A stretch of DNA of 64,000 nt from Schistosoma haematobium (GCF_000699445.3 NC_067200.1:12733256-12797255), one strand, 5' to 3'. Shown: positions 1 through 10,280, counted from the first letter of the stretch. The notes: generated by a model from the sequence alone, not told the origin. Translations and numbers: made by a program.

Positions 1-571
1 ATATCCCAATGAGTAGAAAATTGGATTTTCTGACGTTTCGTGACTTAGTGTAAGTCACTTCTTCAGAGAATAAATAACCAAATTAAAATTAATCCAAGTT
101 TAAATAGTACAACGGAACAATGCAAGAATAATATTATGTGATCAATCAGAAACAGGTCTGAACAAGTTGATGTCATGTCATTTCGGTCAAGGTGATTTAT
201 AAGTGTTATGTATGTTAATTTGTGTGTATGTATGTGTGTACACTGTTAAAGATGAAAAGTTGTGTGACATTTATGGTGAGAAAGGATAGAGTTTAAATTG
301 TAATATGGTAGTGTGAATTGTAAATACGATCAGATTGAATGGCTGGGATAGATAGTCCAAGTAGGATGTATGGTGAGGCCTTCTTTTCTATTGAGCGAAG
401 TAGGATTAAGCATTATATGGAATGCTTCAGCTACTCTCATTTCTTTGTAATTGGAAAAGCCTTTTTGCAATATTTTGATATTTTTAAAATCAATTTGGTG
501 GTTGTTGAAAATGGCATGAACTGCTAATGCCGATTTAATTTGAAGTTTGTCCAATTTTACGGGATTGTTAG
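1..571 (-). repeat. Left arm of PLE-B inverted repeat
   Basis: Position i pairs with position 3578-i of the plus-strand arm without any gap I could find, and I saw a single mismatch near 557. Homology stops at 571/3007. The arm covers the C-terminal end of the endonuclease frame (stop near 330), the 3' untranslated region and the terminal hammerhead-like motif. Confidence 0.9.
32..66 (-). ncRNA. PLE-type hammerhead-like motif, left copy
   Basis: Mirror of the motif at 3512-3546. On the minus strand: core CTGAAGA, one extra A, a 7-bp stem II (GTGACTT/AAGTCAC), GAAA, and a minimal palindromic stem III (ACGT) ending at the GTC cleavage triplet. PLE termini are known to carry minimal hammerheads. 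The extra base between the core and stem II makes activity uncertain. Confidence 0.5.
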
Positions 572-853
572 GAGATTACTTTGTGTACTTAATATGTTTT
601 TTTGGCTCTAGTCAAGATTTCTCTAGATGACTCTCCAATATAGAAGGTATCACAATCGATACAACCTAATTTGTAGACGCAGTTCTGTGTAGACATGAAA
701 GGTATTTTATCTTTTAAGCGAACTAAAGTATTTCGTAGTGTGTTCGTTGTTTTGTACTATACTTTAATTCTGTGTTGTTTTAAGATTCTTTGAAGTTCTT
801 TTGTTGTACCATGACGATATGGTAAAACTGTAGTACCAATCCATGGTATTTCA
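330..853 (-). pseudogene. PLE-B GIY-YIG endonuclease remnant
   Basis: On the minus strand, reading down from 853, an open region carries the PLE C-terminal endonuclease signature: NCVYKLGCIDCDTFYIGESS, i.e. the C-x2-C insert followed by YIG. The frame begins with EIPW, which also ends the RT fragment at 2554-3006, showing that the two pieces were contiguous before PLE-A inserted. It is broken by an in-frame TAG after ...HRIKV, a 1-nt gain in an A-run after ...LTRAKK and a TAA shortly after. The last 74 residues, ending IYPSHSI, are intact. The domain normally nicks target DNA. This copy cannot make a full protein. Confidence 0.75.
841..853. repeat. 13-bp target-site duplication of PLE-A, left
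   Basis: CCATGGTATTTCA, identical to 2541-2553. The flanking bases differ (T versus A before, T versus C after), so the duplication is exactly 13 bp. Confidence 0.9.
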
Positions 854-1265
854 TAAATAAAAAAAAAATCAGCGAAGAAAATTTTCTTTTCGACGAAATC
901 ATTTACTTAAGCTGTACATTCGTATATATATAGTTATATATGGAAAATGTATATCTATAGAAGGATAGAAAGGATTGTATCACAAAAAATGGATTCGACA
1001 ATAAATAACAAATGAGGTTAACGTACTAATCAAGGGGTAAGGAAGAACAAAATTTAAGGGTCAGATAATAGTCCAATTGAACGATTGACAGATATGAAGA
1101 AAAACGACAAAACAACAAAGGTCATAATAATAAACTGAATGATAATCAAGAAAACTTGTAAAAGGTAATAATAATAGATGATTAGAGTTTAAAGTGCAAA
1201 ATAGTAATTTAAAATATGGATAATAATAAAAGTGCATTTAAAAAAAACACCTAGAAACATACCCA

Positions 1266-1769
1266 TTAAGGCCAGGGAAGGATAAGAGGTTGGACAAATC
1301 GTTTCTGCACGCAAAGTTCAGGCTTTAGTTTGTGGATTGCCAATGCCTCTGAGGTGCATAAAATATTGATTCGAACCCCCTTCGATCCAGTTCCTTTGAC
1401 TCTGTAAACTATTTTAAACGAGGAGTCTTTTGGAGCGATATGTCCACAGTTGATTAAGTGCTCCTCTATTGAACTTTTGATTGTTTTTCGCTCCCCTTTC
1501 AAAAGCCAGGCCGGATAATGTTCCGAGATGCGTTTGGATAATGATCGCTTTGTGCGGCCTATGTAACATGCCCCACATGAGCAAGTGAATTTATAGATAC
1601 ACATTGAAGTGGCCCAAAGCGAATGTTTGTCCTTTACACACCCCAGAATGGTAGGTCGGCTAGAGAAGATGATTCGAAGTTTAGCTGCGTGGAATGTTTT
1701 ATTCATTGATTTCGAAATCCGTTTATTTAGGATTTCAGCAGCTGTATCTCCCTTAAATTCCATATTCAT
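1266..1769 (-). pseudogene. PLE-A GIY-YIG endonuclease C-terminal domain
   Basis: A 167-residue minus-strand frame ending in a stop at 1266. It contains RLSKRISKSMNKTFHAAKL-like linker sequence, then TSMCIYKFTCSCGACYIGRT, the PLE C-x-C insert plus YIG of GIY-YIG nucleases, then SLSKRISEHYPAWLLKG and the usual C-terminal block ALAIHKLKPELCVQKRFV. The domain cleaves target DNA during PLE retrotransposition. It overlaps the RT frame by a few bases in another phase, so a frameshift separates the two. Well preserved as a domain but not joined to a complete RT. Confidence 0.8.
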
Positions 1770-2248
1770 AAATAGAGTTTTTTCTCTACTGTCAATGCTT
1801 TATCATGGGGTCTAGGTACCAAGTTTCTATCAATGAATCTCGGTGGATAACCATTTTTGATGAGGGTCTGTCGAAGATAAAATAGTTCCCCATCTATTGT
1901 GTCATTGAAACAAATTCGCCTGATCCTTGAGGATAAAGAATGAATTAAGTTCCTTTTTCTACCTAATGGGACCCAACTATGGAAGTTCGTGTATTGTCCA
2001 TTCCAAGTGGGTTTTCTGTATATCGATCTCTGTAATAAACCATCAGGCAATCTTTTTAAACGGATATCAAGAAAATGAAATTCATGGTTTTGTAGGGCCA
2101 GCGAAATGTCGCTAAGCCCTAACCAAATCATCCGGCAGTTGGGCCATTGAATATCGAGCAGATCATCGATCCTCGTCAAGATCAGGGACAACCAACGCGC
2201 ATCAGTTAGTCGTATGCCATGGACTGGCCCATGCGGCAGTGGTCTCAC
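1766..2248 (-). pseudogene. PLE-A reverse transcriptase palm/thumb fragment
   Basis: A 160-residue frame with the PLE signature EFHFLDIRLKRLPDGLLQRS followed by IYRKPTWNGQYTNFHSW and PLGRKRNLIHSL. An IDDLL string about 35 residues earlier may be what remains of the YxDD box, with Tyr replaced by Arg. The first part (RPLPHGPVHGIR) shifts against the overlapping upstream frame at 2202-2468 and looks like a deletion or frameshift junction. RT fingers are absent. Confidence 0.7.
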
Positions 2249-2468
2249 TTTCGCTTGTATCTACTTTAACTAATATATTTCTGTAATAACGTCCTCTGTG
2301 TTGTACAGTCTTCAAAGCATCTATGGTACCTTGATACGTCAATGGGGTAGTCCACTTAAGGTGCTGATCACGAGGTGTGACTTCGACATTAGCTAGTTTG
2401 TCACAGCATTCACGTCTAACTCGAGTAGGCCTCCAATCATTTCGACATAGATCATCTACGTTGGTGAT
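2202..2468 (-). pseudogene. PLE-A upstream coding remnant
   Basis: An open stretch of about 88 codons without an ATG on the minus strand, from just after a TAA near 2470 to a TGA at 2202. It includes NDWRPTRVRRECCDKLANVE and HLKWTTPLTYQGTIDALKT. It is open throughout and its base composition is less AT-rich than the flanks, so it is probably N-terminal PLE coding sequence brought next to the thumb by internal deletion. I do not recognise a domain in it. Confidence 0.45.
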
Positions 2469-2540
2469 TTACAGTTTGTCTCTGCTTCTTCGCTGATTTC
2501 TCTTTTTCTTATTCAATGACACTATTGGTTATTTTAATTA

Positions 2541-2553
2541 CCATGGTATTTCA
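2541..2553. repeat. 13-bp target-site duplication of PLE-A, right
   Basis: CCATGGTATTTCA, matching 841-853. It encodes the EIPW motif of PLE-B on the minus strand, which is why the host element reads the same residues on both sides of the insertion. Confidence 0.9.
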
Positions 2554-3006
2554 CTCGAACTATTATTATAACGCACTAAACCGTCTTGTTTTAATATGCT
2601 TCTGAAAATCTTCATAGGAAAATTATTGAATTGTAAGATACTAATTACATTCTTTAGTTCTTTTTGTTTATCTTCTGATGTGATGATCTTGTTAGCTTTT
2701 CTAAAAAGATTTAAGGCTGGCGAGATCTTAGCACTGATAGGATGTGCTGAATGGAGGTCAATATAGCGATTGGAGTGTGTAGACTTTCGGTAGATGGATT
2801 GATTTAGAATTCCATTTAGATTTCTTTTCATTAAGCAATATAAGAATGGTAGCTCACCATGTTCATTTTCATTTTCCTTCGTGAATTTGATGTGAGATGA
2901 AAGCGTATTTATCCGTTTAGAAAAAGATCTTAGATGAGTCTTTTTTATCACAACAAATGTATCACCTACATATCTAAGCCAAATTCGTGGTATAATGTCC
3001 TGGGTT
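2554..3006 (-). pseudogene. PLE-B reverse transcriptase fragment
   Basis: Minus-strand open frame running from the junction at 3006 down to the target duplication. It shows the PLE palm and thumb: RYVGDTFVV (catalytic box, 2961-2972, with Gly where the first catalytic Asp of YxDD is expected), then ELPFLYCLMKR, then SIYRKSTHSNRYIDLHSAHP, a hallmark of PLE reverse transcriptases, and a thumb region. Residues encoded above 3006 are antisense of the inverted arm and do not belong to the RT. Fingers and N-terminus are missing. Non-functional as it stands. Confidence 0.8.
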
Positions 3007-3577
3007 CTAACAATCCCGTAGAATTGGACAAACTTCAAATTAAATCGGCATTAGCAGTTCATGCCATTTTCAACAACCACCAAATTGATTTTAAAAATAT
3101 CAAAATATTGCAAAAAGGCTTTTCCAATTACAAAGAAATGAGAGTAGCTGAAGCATTCCATATAATGCTTAATCCTACTTCGCTCAATAGAAAAGAAGGC
3201 CTCACCATACATCCTACTTGGACTATCTATCCCAGCCATTCAATCTGATCGTATTTACAATTCACACTACCATATTACAATTTAAACTCTATCCTTTCTC
3301 ACCATAAATGTCACACAACTTTTCATCTTTAACAGTGTACACACATACATACACACAAATTAACATACATAACACTTATAAATCACCTTGACCGAAATGA
3401 CATGACATCAACTTGTTCAGACCTGTTTCTGATTGATCACATAATATTATTCTTGCATTGTTCCGTTGTACTATTTAAACTTGGATTAATTTTAATTTGG
3501 TTATTTATTCTCTGAAGAAGTGACTTACACTAAGTCACGAAACGTCAGAAAATCCAATTTTCTACTCATTGGGATAT
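3007..3577 (+). repeat. Right (inverted) arm of PLE-B
   Basis: Reverse complement of 1-571. Its open frame repeats the same C-terminal PLE peptide (LDKLQIKSALAVHAIF... to IYPSHSI, stop at 3248). It joins the minus-strand RT fragment abruptly near 3007, so the composite is a fold-back rather than two independent insertions. Near-identity of the arms points to a recent event or to gene conversion. Confidence 0.9.
3512..3546 (+). ncRNA. PLE-type hammerhead-like motif, right copy
   Basis: CTGAAGA at 3512-3518, stem II 3520-3526 with 3532-3538 (7 perfect pairs, loop ACACT), GAAA at 3539-3542, GTC at 3544-3546. Flanks TTCT/AGAA give a short stem I. Stem III is only the self-complementary ACGT, so efficient folding would need two copies in trans or in a dimeric transcript. 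One unpaired A sits between the core and stem II. Confidence 0.5.
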
Positions 3578-3851
3578 TACAAATATATTATTTATTCGTT
3601 TATTTATTTATAATTAATTCGTTAGCTTATCAATCACATCGTTCACTTAGTGATTGTTTGGTTTAGGCTGTACTGAAATAAATTCTAATCATTATTTTGT
3701 ATTGCCTTCTAAAAATTATACACTGTTGTGCATTACCATAATAATGCTTATCAGGTAGATTGATAATACAAATTATAGGAAATATCTCGAATATATTCTC
3801 CCGTCCCCCTCCACAAGTTATTGATCAAACTTTTTATTGAATAGTCATCAT

Positions 3852-4066
3852 AAGGGGTTTTTGTGGATATTATAGTAATTTCAATAATTGAGATCATGAT
3901 TGAATTGAAGCTAGACCACCATGAAAAATGTGGAAGCACTGGATGGCCGTTTCGACGTATTGTGGGACTTTTCAGTGGTGCGCAACCACGATCCCTCTTC
4001 GCGAGTTTCGAACCCAGTGCTTCCAGGCTTCCCATGGTGATCTAGCTTCAATTGACTCATGATCTC
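3852..4066. repeat. SINE-H1 fold-back pair (minus then plus)
   Basis: 3852 to about 4010 is a minus copy running from the 3' tail (rc of TGATCTCAAC...) through a degraded hammerhead and tRNA-like block. About 4011-4066 is the tail of a plus copy (CAGTGCTTCCAGG to ACTCATGATCTCAACTA). 3' ends face outward on both sides. The hammerhead core is eroded (CTGAAAA instead of CTGAGGA). Confidence 0.8.
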
Positions 4067-4639
4067 AACTATTGGATTAATTATCAGTTAGATACATCCA
4101 TTTATTTGGTCTTACTATCACTATCACACAAATAACAGTTCATTTAATGATGGAAAAATCAAATTTATAAGAAGAACAGAGGAAAATAAATATTACATAA
4201 TCGTAAGAAGACGAGAGTTATTCAATTACATTGAATTGAAGAAAACAGGAAAATATATTCAGAAATTCACTGACTTTTATGGTAACCATGTTGTACTTGA
4301 TAATGAAATTGTTGTTAACAGAAAAGTGGACGTGACAAATGAAACTGAATAATAATAATAATAATCATATACATTACCGAATCTGTTTTATAATTGAATA
4401 TCTGTCTATTTATATCTATATATGAATATGTAATTTTGTTGTCAACTGTCTGATTATACGAATAAATATCCTTAGGCAATGCAAGTAACATTTTATACTC
4501 TAACAATGTATAAACGAGTATGTTACTAAATGGGATAAACGAAAGAAATACAAATATAACTGTTCAGTTATCAATGAAAATGAATTACAGTCTAGTTATT
4601 GTTTCATGTTATCACTTAATTTAATGAGACAATTATCTA
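4067..4639. other. No feature seen
   Basis: AT-rich; a short AAT triplet run near 4350 only. Confidence 0.5.
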
Positions 4640-4915
4640 CCGATGATAATGGAAGATGGTCGCGCAGTACGGTGGATTGGTTGAAGTCGGAGATTAACAT
4701 CGTTGAATATTGACACATTGATCTAGAGGTTATGCGTTAACACGCGAGACCGAAGGTCCTGAGTTTGGATTCCACGTGAAGGATCATGGATGCGTACTGT
4801 TGGAGTCTCATGCCAAGATGAAACGGCCGTCCAGTGCTTTCAGGTTTTTAGTGGTGGTGTAACATTGATCGATTCCAGATTTCAATGAAAACTCAACAAT
4901 CTCCAAAGCCCTATA
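4640..4915 (+). repeat. SINE-H1 copy, diverged
   Basis: Starts with the head region (TGGATTGGTTGAAGTC... TTAACATCGTTG), continues through a tRNA-like A-box/B-box block and a degraded hammerhead (CTGTTGGAG; GATGAAACGGCCGTCCAGTGC still readable), and ends in the ACTCAACAATCTCCA tail. Confidence 0.75.
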
Positions 4916-5246
4916 CTGATAATGACAACTATTTAAAGAAAAATCATGGTAACTTATTCAAAATGTTATTCTACTGTTCAATTTTCTGGGTACTAAACCT
5001 GTGTTCTAGCTAAATGCTATCCATTGCTCTCATTTTTAAATATAAATGGGTTCTGTATACTTATAAGTCGTCAATTCATTTTCTTCTTTTGTCCTTCGCT
5101 CGTACAAGTCCTTGCAAACACGCTGCTTTTCACATCCGCACAGTGTAGAGAGTACGATTAGTCTAGACAACATACAAATATTTTACAGTATGAAACCAAT
5201 ATGAAATCTTGGTAATGATAGTTATCCATATGAAACTTAATACCAT

Positions 5247-5325
5247 GGGACGGCCGTCCAGTTCTCTCAGGTTTTCCATAGTGGTCTAGCTTCAATTGAC
5301 TCATGATTTCAACCAGTGAAATTTC
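5247..5325 (+). repeat. SINE-H1 3' fragment
   Basis: Begins inside the ribozyme (GGGACGGCCGTCCAGT) and runs through the GGTTTTCCATAGTGGTCTAG block to the tail; 5' truncated. Confidence 0.75.
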
Positions 5326-5834
5326 TAAAAATGGTGATAGTTTAATTCAAGAATAATTTACATTACAAGTTGACTTAAACTAACCACTGAAAAGCTATTT
5401 CGATCTCGTATGATACACCTTATCACTCACTACCCATCGGTGATTTGACTTAGGATTAAACTTACATATATCAGACATCTTAACGAGCATATTCTCATTT
5501 GACTGTATAGGGATTAGAATAATAATATACTATTTTATGTAACTAGTTATTAAAGGTGATATATGAAAACTAGAAAAATATTAAGTTTAAAAATGAACTC
5601 AATGAAACTAACCTCTTGACTAAACCGGTTGTTGAGTGAAGGAATGAATGAATAGGCTTTATTTAAATGAATAGTACTTATATTTTATAAGATTGTCTGA
5701 AGTAAACTGTTAAATTTCATGTTTAATATTATGGAGAAAAATTGAGAGTAAGAAGAAACTCATGACTAGAATTAGTGTATAATCCTTTGTATATATAATA
5801 TTGAAAGCGTGAGGCGACTTATATCGAAAAGACT
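5326..5834. other. No feature seen
   Basis: AT-rich single-copy-looking sequence. Confidence 0.5.
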
Positions 5835-6165
5835 ATTAAAAATCTTAAAGCACTAAATGGCCGTTTCACCCTAATATAAAACTCCTCAACAGTGCACATC
5901 GTGGACTGGTTGGCGTTAGATATTAATACCGTTGGATGCCGACTTGGTGGTCTAGAGCTTAAATGTTCACGCGCAAGATAGAAGGTTTTGAGTTTGGACC
6001 CCACGTAAGGGACCGTGGATGCTCACTGTTAAAGAGTCCCATACTAGGATGAAATAGCCATCTAGTGCTTCCAGGTTTTTCATGGATGTCTAATATTGAT
6101 AGATTTATGATCATAATGAAAACTCAACAATCTTCACTACCCTGTACTGATAGTTTTCAATAGTT
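5835..6165. repeat. SINE-H1 fold-back pair
   Basis: Minus fragment 5835 to about 5905 (tail, ribozyme 3' half, ACTCCTCAACAGTGC) followed by a nearly full plus copy about 5906-6165 with tRNA-like block and degraded hammerhead (CTGTTAAAGAGTCCC ... AGGATGAAATAGCC). The two heads meet in the middle. Confidence 0.75.
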
Positions 6166-6671
6166 TTTAAGCCTTATCTTGGCAGAATGGTTTTTCAAGT
6201 TAAATCGACCTAATTTTACAAGTAAATGACTGACAAAATTAAATTAGTATCATTTTAAAGGCTTCTCAGTAGTGTTTCATTGCAATAAAATAATCTAGTC
6301 TGGTAAACTGGGTAAAATGCTTCGCGTTCAGTTAATTCTAACATCTTTTCACATTATTCTGATTATTCTTCGACAGTAAAAACGGTTGCATCTGGTGTTT
6401 ATTCATAGAACAGATTATGTTACTAAATGACGATTAGAAACGATTATGACGGATGACAAACTTACAATATTGGGTTTTGAATGGTTATAGCTATTTGAAC
6501 GAATAGTTATCTATTATTCCGTGATTTTTCAAGCATTATTTGTCTGAAATCAGTTCGCAATGTTGACTAAAAATACTCAACCATATTTACAACAATACAA
6601 AAATAACTGATGACATAGGATGGTCGTTGATCTTTATGGTAAATTGATTTAATATCAATTTTAGTGATTTG
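6166..6671. other. No feature seen
   Basis: AT-rich; nothing recognised on either strand. Confidence 0.5.
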
Positions 6672-7275
6672 TGGAGAATGTAGTATTTTCACAGTCGAAT
6701 TTATGAGTATATCTAAGCTAGACCACCATTGAAAACATAGAATCAATAAACGACCATTTCGTTGTAGTATGCGACTCCTCAGTAGTGCTCATCCACGATC
6801 CCGAACTCGGGGTTCAAACAGAGGACCTTCGGCTTCACGCGCTAACGCTGAGCTGTGATCCAGCGGTGTTAATGTCTATCTTCAATCGATCTACAATCTC
6901 CACAAATCTCCAAAATCGTTAATATTCATGTGCTCACTAGTGACTGGGTTCAAGATGGATTTCCTGGAGTTCTATTGAGAAGCCCTGACCAGTGGAGTCC
7001 AATCTGCGTCGGGTGTGAGACAGTTGCCCACCTCAAACAATGAATGACGGGTTGCAGAAGACCATGGACTAATTGAATTCAGACATTAACACCGTCGAAT
7101 CCCGACTCAGTGGTCTAGGGGTTAGGCGTTCGCGCGCGAGACTGATGGTCTTGAAGCCAATTCTCGCATGCAGGATCGTGGTTGAGCACTGCTGAGGAGT
7201 GCCATACTAGGACGAAAAGTTCGTCCAGTGCTTCCGGGTTTTCAGTGGTGGTCTAGCTTAGATCGACTAGTGAAT
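6672..7275. repeat. SINE-H1 fold-back pair, long
   Basis: Minus copy 6672 to about 6905 followed by a full-length plus copy about 6906-7275. The plus copy starts with the long head (GTGCTCACTAGTGACTGG...) and has a tRNA-like part (CTCAGTGGTCTAGGGGTTAGGCG) and a hammerhead with CTGAGGA core and GAAA. Stem II has one mismatch (GTGC/GGAC) and stem III is changed (AAGTTCGT). Confidence 0.8.
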
Positions 7276-7611
7276 TCAACTTTGAAAAAATTGGTATAAG
7301 GCGGAAATTTAAAGTATTAGGTTTCATTTCAACAGTTTGAAGATAATTAGCTAACATTGTATGTTAAAGGGTCTAGATTCAGTCCCTGACGGGATTATAA
7401 CTGAGTAAACATTTTAGAATATAACAGGAAAGTTATCCAGTACTTGCTATTTTAATTTAAACTTTAGTTGGAGTGATTTTCTGTTGAAAATAGTCTTGAA
7501 ATCGACCTACCTTAATATGGATTCTAATCTAAGGATATATTTCACCTCTTTAAATTTATTGATCGCATATAATTTATACTCAAAGGATATGTGTTTATTG
7601 TTACAGATAGC
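7276..7611. other. No feature seen
   Basis: AT-rich; no repeat recognised. Confidence 0.5.
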
Positions 7612-7895
7612 ATAGTGAACAAGAACACAAGTGGGAACAATCGGATGTGTTCGAATACAGAATTACAGAATATCTCAATGAAATCTGCGAACCTTACAGT
7701 AAATACATAATTTGCAAAATGTCAATGAGTTGTCTCAGACTTCATTGTTTCTTCACTTCCACAGCAATTATTCTCTGTTCTTGTTTTCTTTTCTTCGATC
7801 TTCTTAACCTTCTGCCTCCAGGTATTTCACTCTCGATCGATAATGCATACTACTTATATCTATCGACATCAGTAGCACACATCACAATAGTACTT
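7612..7895 (+). repeat. R6 repeat
   Basis: About 280-bp T-rich repeat beginning GAACAAGAACACAA and ending near ATACTACTTATATCTATCGACATCAGTAGCACACATCACAATA (trimmed here). Other copies are at about 8170, 9772, 23000, 25630, 30372, 39568, 47395 and 51510. The weak open frame it contains is not conserved between copies, so it is probably non-coding. Confidence 0.75.
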
Positions 7896-8169
7896 TAAAG
7901 CTATATGTATTGAAAATTAATTATTTTCTGATTCGATTGTTACTAGTCACACGAAATTTTCCCAAAATAGGCGTTTTTTTATTGTATTTAGACGAAATAA
8001 ATAAACCAAATAGCTTTCATTAATAGTTCACAATCATTTAATCTATTTATTCTATTGTATTGGTTTCGTTTCGATGTTAATTAATCGATATCAATTATTC
8101 TTTCTTTCTTTCTTTATTTGCTGAAAAGCGCCATTCTACTGTTGGTTATATGTTGAATAAATAATAAAC

Positions 8170-8450
8170 ATGTGGTTTATGCTACTGATATTGACAGATA
8201 TAAGTAGTATGTATCATCGACCGAAAGTGAAACACCTGACGGCAGACGGTTTTAGAAGATTGGAGAAAAAAGAATGACAACAGAAGATGATTGGTGTAGA
8301 AACGAAAAAAACAAGGAAGTCTGAGATGGTTGATTGGTATTTTGCAAACGAAGTATTTATTATATGGTTCTCGGATTTTAATAAGATTTTGTGTAATTTT
8401 ATGTTGAAATTGTCTAGACTTGTGTTCTCGTTCACTACAAACGAATATCA
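8170..8450 (-). repeat. R6 repeat
   Basis: Reverse-oriented copy: rc of the ATACTACTTATATCTGTCAATATCAG end at 8190-8215 and of the GAACGAGAACACAAG start near 8420-8445. Frames inside are shadows of the T-rich repeat. Confidence 0.75.
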
Positions 8451-8654
8451 ATTAAATAGTTTGTTTTAGATGTTCTAATACATTTGAAATGGGTATGTAA
8501 ATGTGAGTATTCGAAGTTAGTGGAAATCAAGTTGATCATTTACTTATAAGACAAAACTTTCACTAAGAATAGTGATAATTTCATAGTTTACATAGTAAAC
8601 TAAGCTTAATGAGACAACTGATAACAAATCAGGAAGTAGTAGACAACGATTTCA

Positions 8655-8960
8655 ACTCTAGTACGATACTGTTTATAAGTGCTCATCCGCGAGCCCACTA
8701 TGGATCAAACGAAAGACACTTGGTTCTTGGAGTGATTTCTTAACCTCTAGAATTTCTATATAGTGGTATATATACCCAATTTTAGGCACTCTTGTTTGTA
8801 CTTGAGGATTTTGTTTTCGATCCCATAAGCGATCGTGAATGAACATTTCTGAAAAGTTTCATACTGAAATGAGACACCTATGCATTGCTTCTTGATTTTC
8901 AGCAAATGTTTAATAAATGTCAGTCCTCTGTGTAAACTATAAAATCCAACATTCTCCCTA
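8655..8960. repeat. Old SINE-H1 fold-back pair
   Basis: Minus remnant 8655 to about 8755 (GTGCTCATCCGCGAGCCC; TAACCTCTAG) then a plus remnant to 8960 (GATCGTGAATG, GAAAAGTTTCATACTGAAATGAG, TCTTGATTTTCAGC). Heavily mutated; ribozyme core lost. Confidence 0.5.
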
Positions 8961-9771
8961 AAACTGTTTTTGAATCGTAAATAACAAAATTATCATATTG
9001 TATTTTATTTTCGGTTAGTGATTATTAGTGAAATCCAGGACGCATATTTTATTTAGTGTAGGATTCGTTGTTCGGAAGTGCAACGCTTTGTTAGGAATTG
9101 ATCTTATATTCATTTCTTCAGTAACCAGAGAGTTGTCTAGTCGAATCAAGGATCATAACAGATACTAACGTATTCAAAGGATGTATAAAAAAAGTTGGGA
9201 ACAAAAAATCTTGAAATAATGGTAAATATAACTACAATGTAGAAGATTCACAACTTAAATGGATATTTCTGGTTGTGTTCTTTACTTTTGATCTTAAGGT
9301 TTAAATACGTAGTACTCATTATCATTCTTCGGAACGATAGTCTCTGTGGAAAAACAACCCACTAGTCGTAAGATGAGAAGTTAATCGCGCAAGATAGTCA
9401 ACATAAAAAGAAGGCTAAGAAAGCTTTCAAAACCTTCATCGACAAAGTCGTCAGAACAGGTTAATTTACCGCTTACAGAACAATCTACCAGCTTATTTTC
9501 TAACGAAGTAAGTGTAAATGATGTTACTCAAAATGACAGAAAAAACATCCTAATTAAATCATCAAGCCAAAAAACACACTTAAATCTCACCAAAGTTAAT
9601 GTAACTGAAAACAATCTAATTAACTTTCTGTTCTAGTTAACTGATAGGTAAAATAAATGACTATCTATGTCTAATTATCCAGTATATCTTCAGTGATTTC
9701 CTTAAAAGAAGAGATTTTTAATGGGAAATGTTAAGAAAATATCTAAATATGGACAATTTAGATATACATAA
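8961..9771. other. No firm feature; one open stretch without ATG
   Basis: AT-rich. An 84-codon Ser/Lys/Asn-rich open stretch (about 9387-9638, plus) has a GTAAGT in the middle but no good acceptor; treated as unsupported. Confidence 0.35.
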
Positions 9772-10280
9772 TGTAGTGAACAAGAACACCAATGCTGAAA
9801 ATCGAATGTACTTGATACGAAATTACAGTGCATCTCACTAAAATCTGAAGATTAGAACGAATAGTTTGACATAAATTGGGCGTCGAGTATAGAGAAGTCA
9901 TTATATGTGAAAAGTATATTTGAAACAATGTCAGCGATTGAAATTTAAATAGTTCTGACGTTTTATCCAGCTTACTTGTCTGGAATTCTTCAGGGTAATA
10001 GTCCAAAAGAACACAACTAGAAGTATCCACATGAGTTGTAAACCTTCTACAATATAGTTATATTTACCATATAGTAAATGCTTATCCATTGTCTCAAACT
10101 TGACTTTTCCTTTTTACAAATATCAGTCCATTATCTCAGATTTTATTGTTCATGCATTTTCATACTAATTGCGTTCCGTTCCCGTTCTTTTCTTATTGAT
10201 GTTCTACTGAAATACACTATATGCCTGACTACCGTTATATACTACTTATGGTGGATATAAGTAATCGACACCACAATATT
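9772..10280 (+). repeat. R6 repeat, interrupted
   Basis: Start of R6 (TAGTGAACAAGAACACCAA, 9772-9845) separated by about 210 bp of unrelated sequence from the remainder (about 10055-10280, ending CATACTACTTATGG-like with CACCACAATATTAC). Confidence 0.55.

Larger units (their letters stand above)
854..2540 (-). mobile_element. Penelope-like element PLE-A inserted in PLE-B
   Basis: A 1.69-kb insertion on the minus strand interrupting the PLE-B frame between RT and endonuclease, bounded by identical 13-bp copies of target sequence (841-853 and 2541-2553). On the minus strand it carries an upstream coding piece (2202-2468), RT thumb (1766-2248), GIY-YIG endonuclease (1266-1769) and a 3' region. 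The outward-reading ends are related: a TTCTTCGCTGATTT block occurs near both, so this too has a short inverted copy of its 3' end at the 5' side. It is internally deleted. Same broad PLE type as PLE-C by its SMC-xYx-F-x-CSC motif. Confidence 0.8.
1..3577 (-). mobile_element. Penelope-like element PLE-B, fold-back composite with nested PLE-A
   Basis: A Penelope-like retroelement read on the minus strand. Reverse-transcriptase remains (2554-3006) are followed, after an interrupting insertion, by a GIY-YIG endonuclease remnant (330-853) and a 3' terminal region that reaches position 1. At the 5' side of the RT fragment the element does not continue. Instead an inverted copy of its own last 571 nt is attached (3007-3577, plus). 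Both outer ends are thus the element's 3' end, carrying the same hammerhead-like motif. RT plus C-terminal GIY-YIG is the established PLE layout. The left edge of the window may cut the element. It is defective: 5' truncated, with stops and frameshifts. Confidence 0.8.

Noticed and set aside
339..527. 62-residue plus-strand frame in the PLE-B arm (and its twin at 3051-3239)
   Set aside because: Antisense shadow of the PLE endonuclease C-terminus; identical only because the arms are identical.
9387..9638. 84-codon open stretch rich in Ser, Lys, Asn on the plus strand
   Set aside because: No ATG start, no pyrimidine tract before it, and the GTAAGT lies in its middle; can occur by chance in AT-rich DNA.
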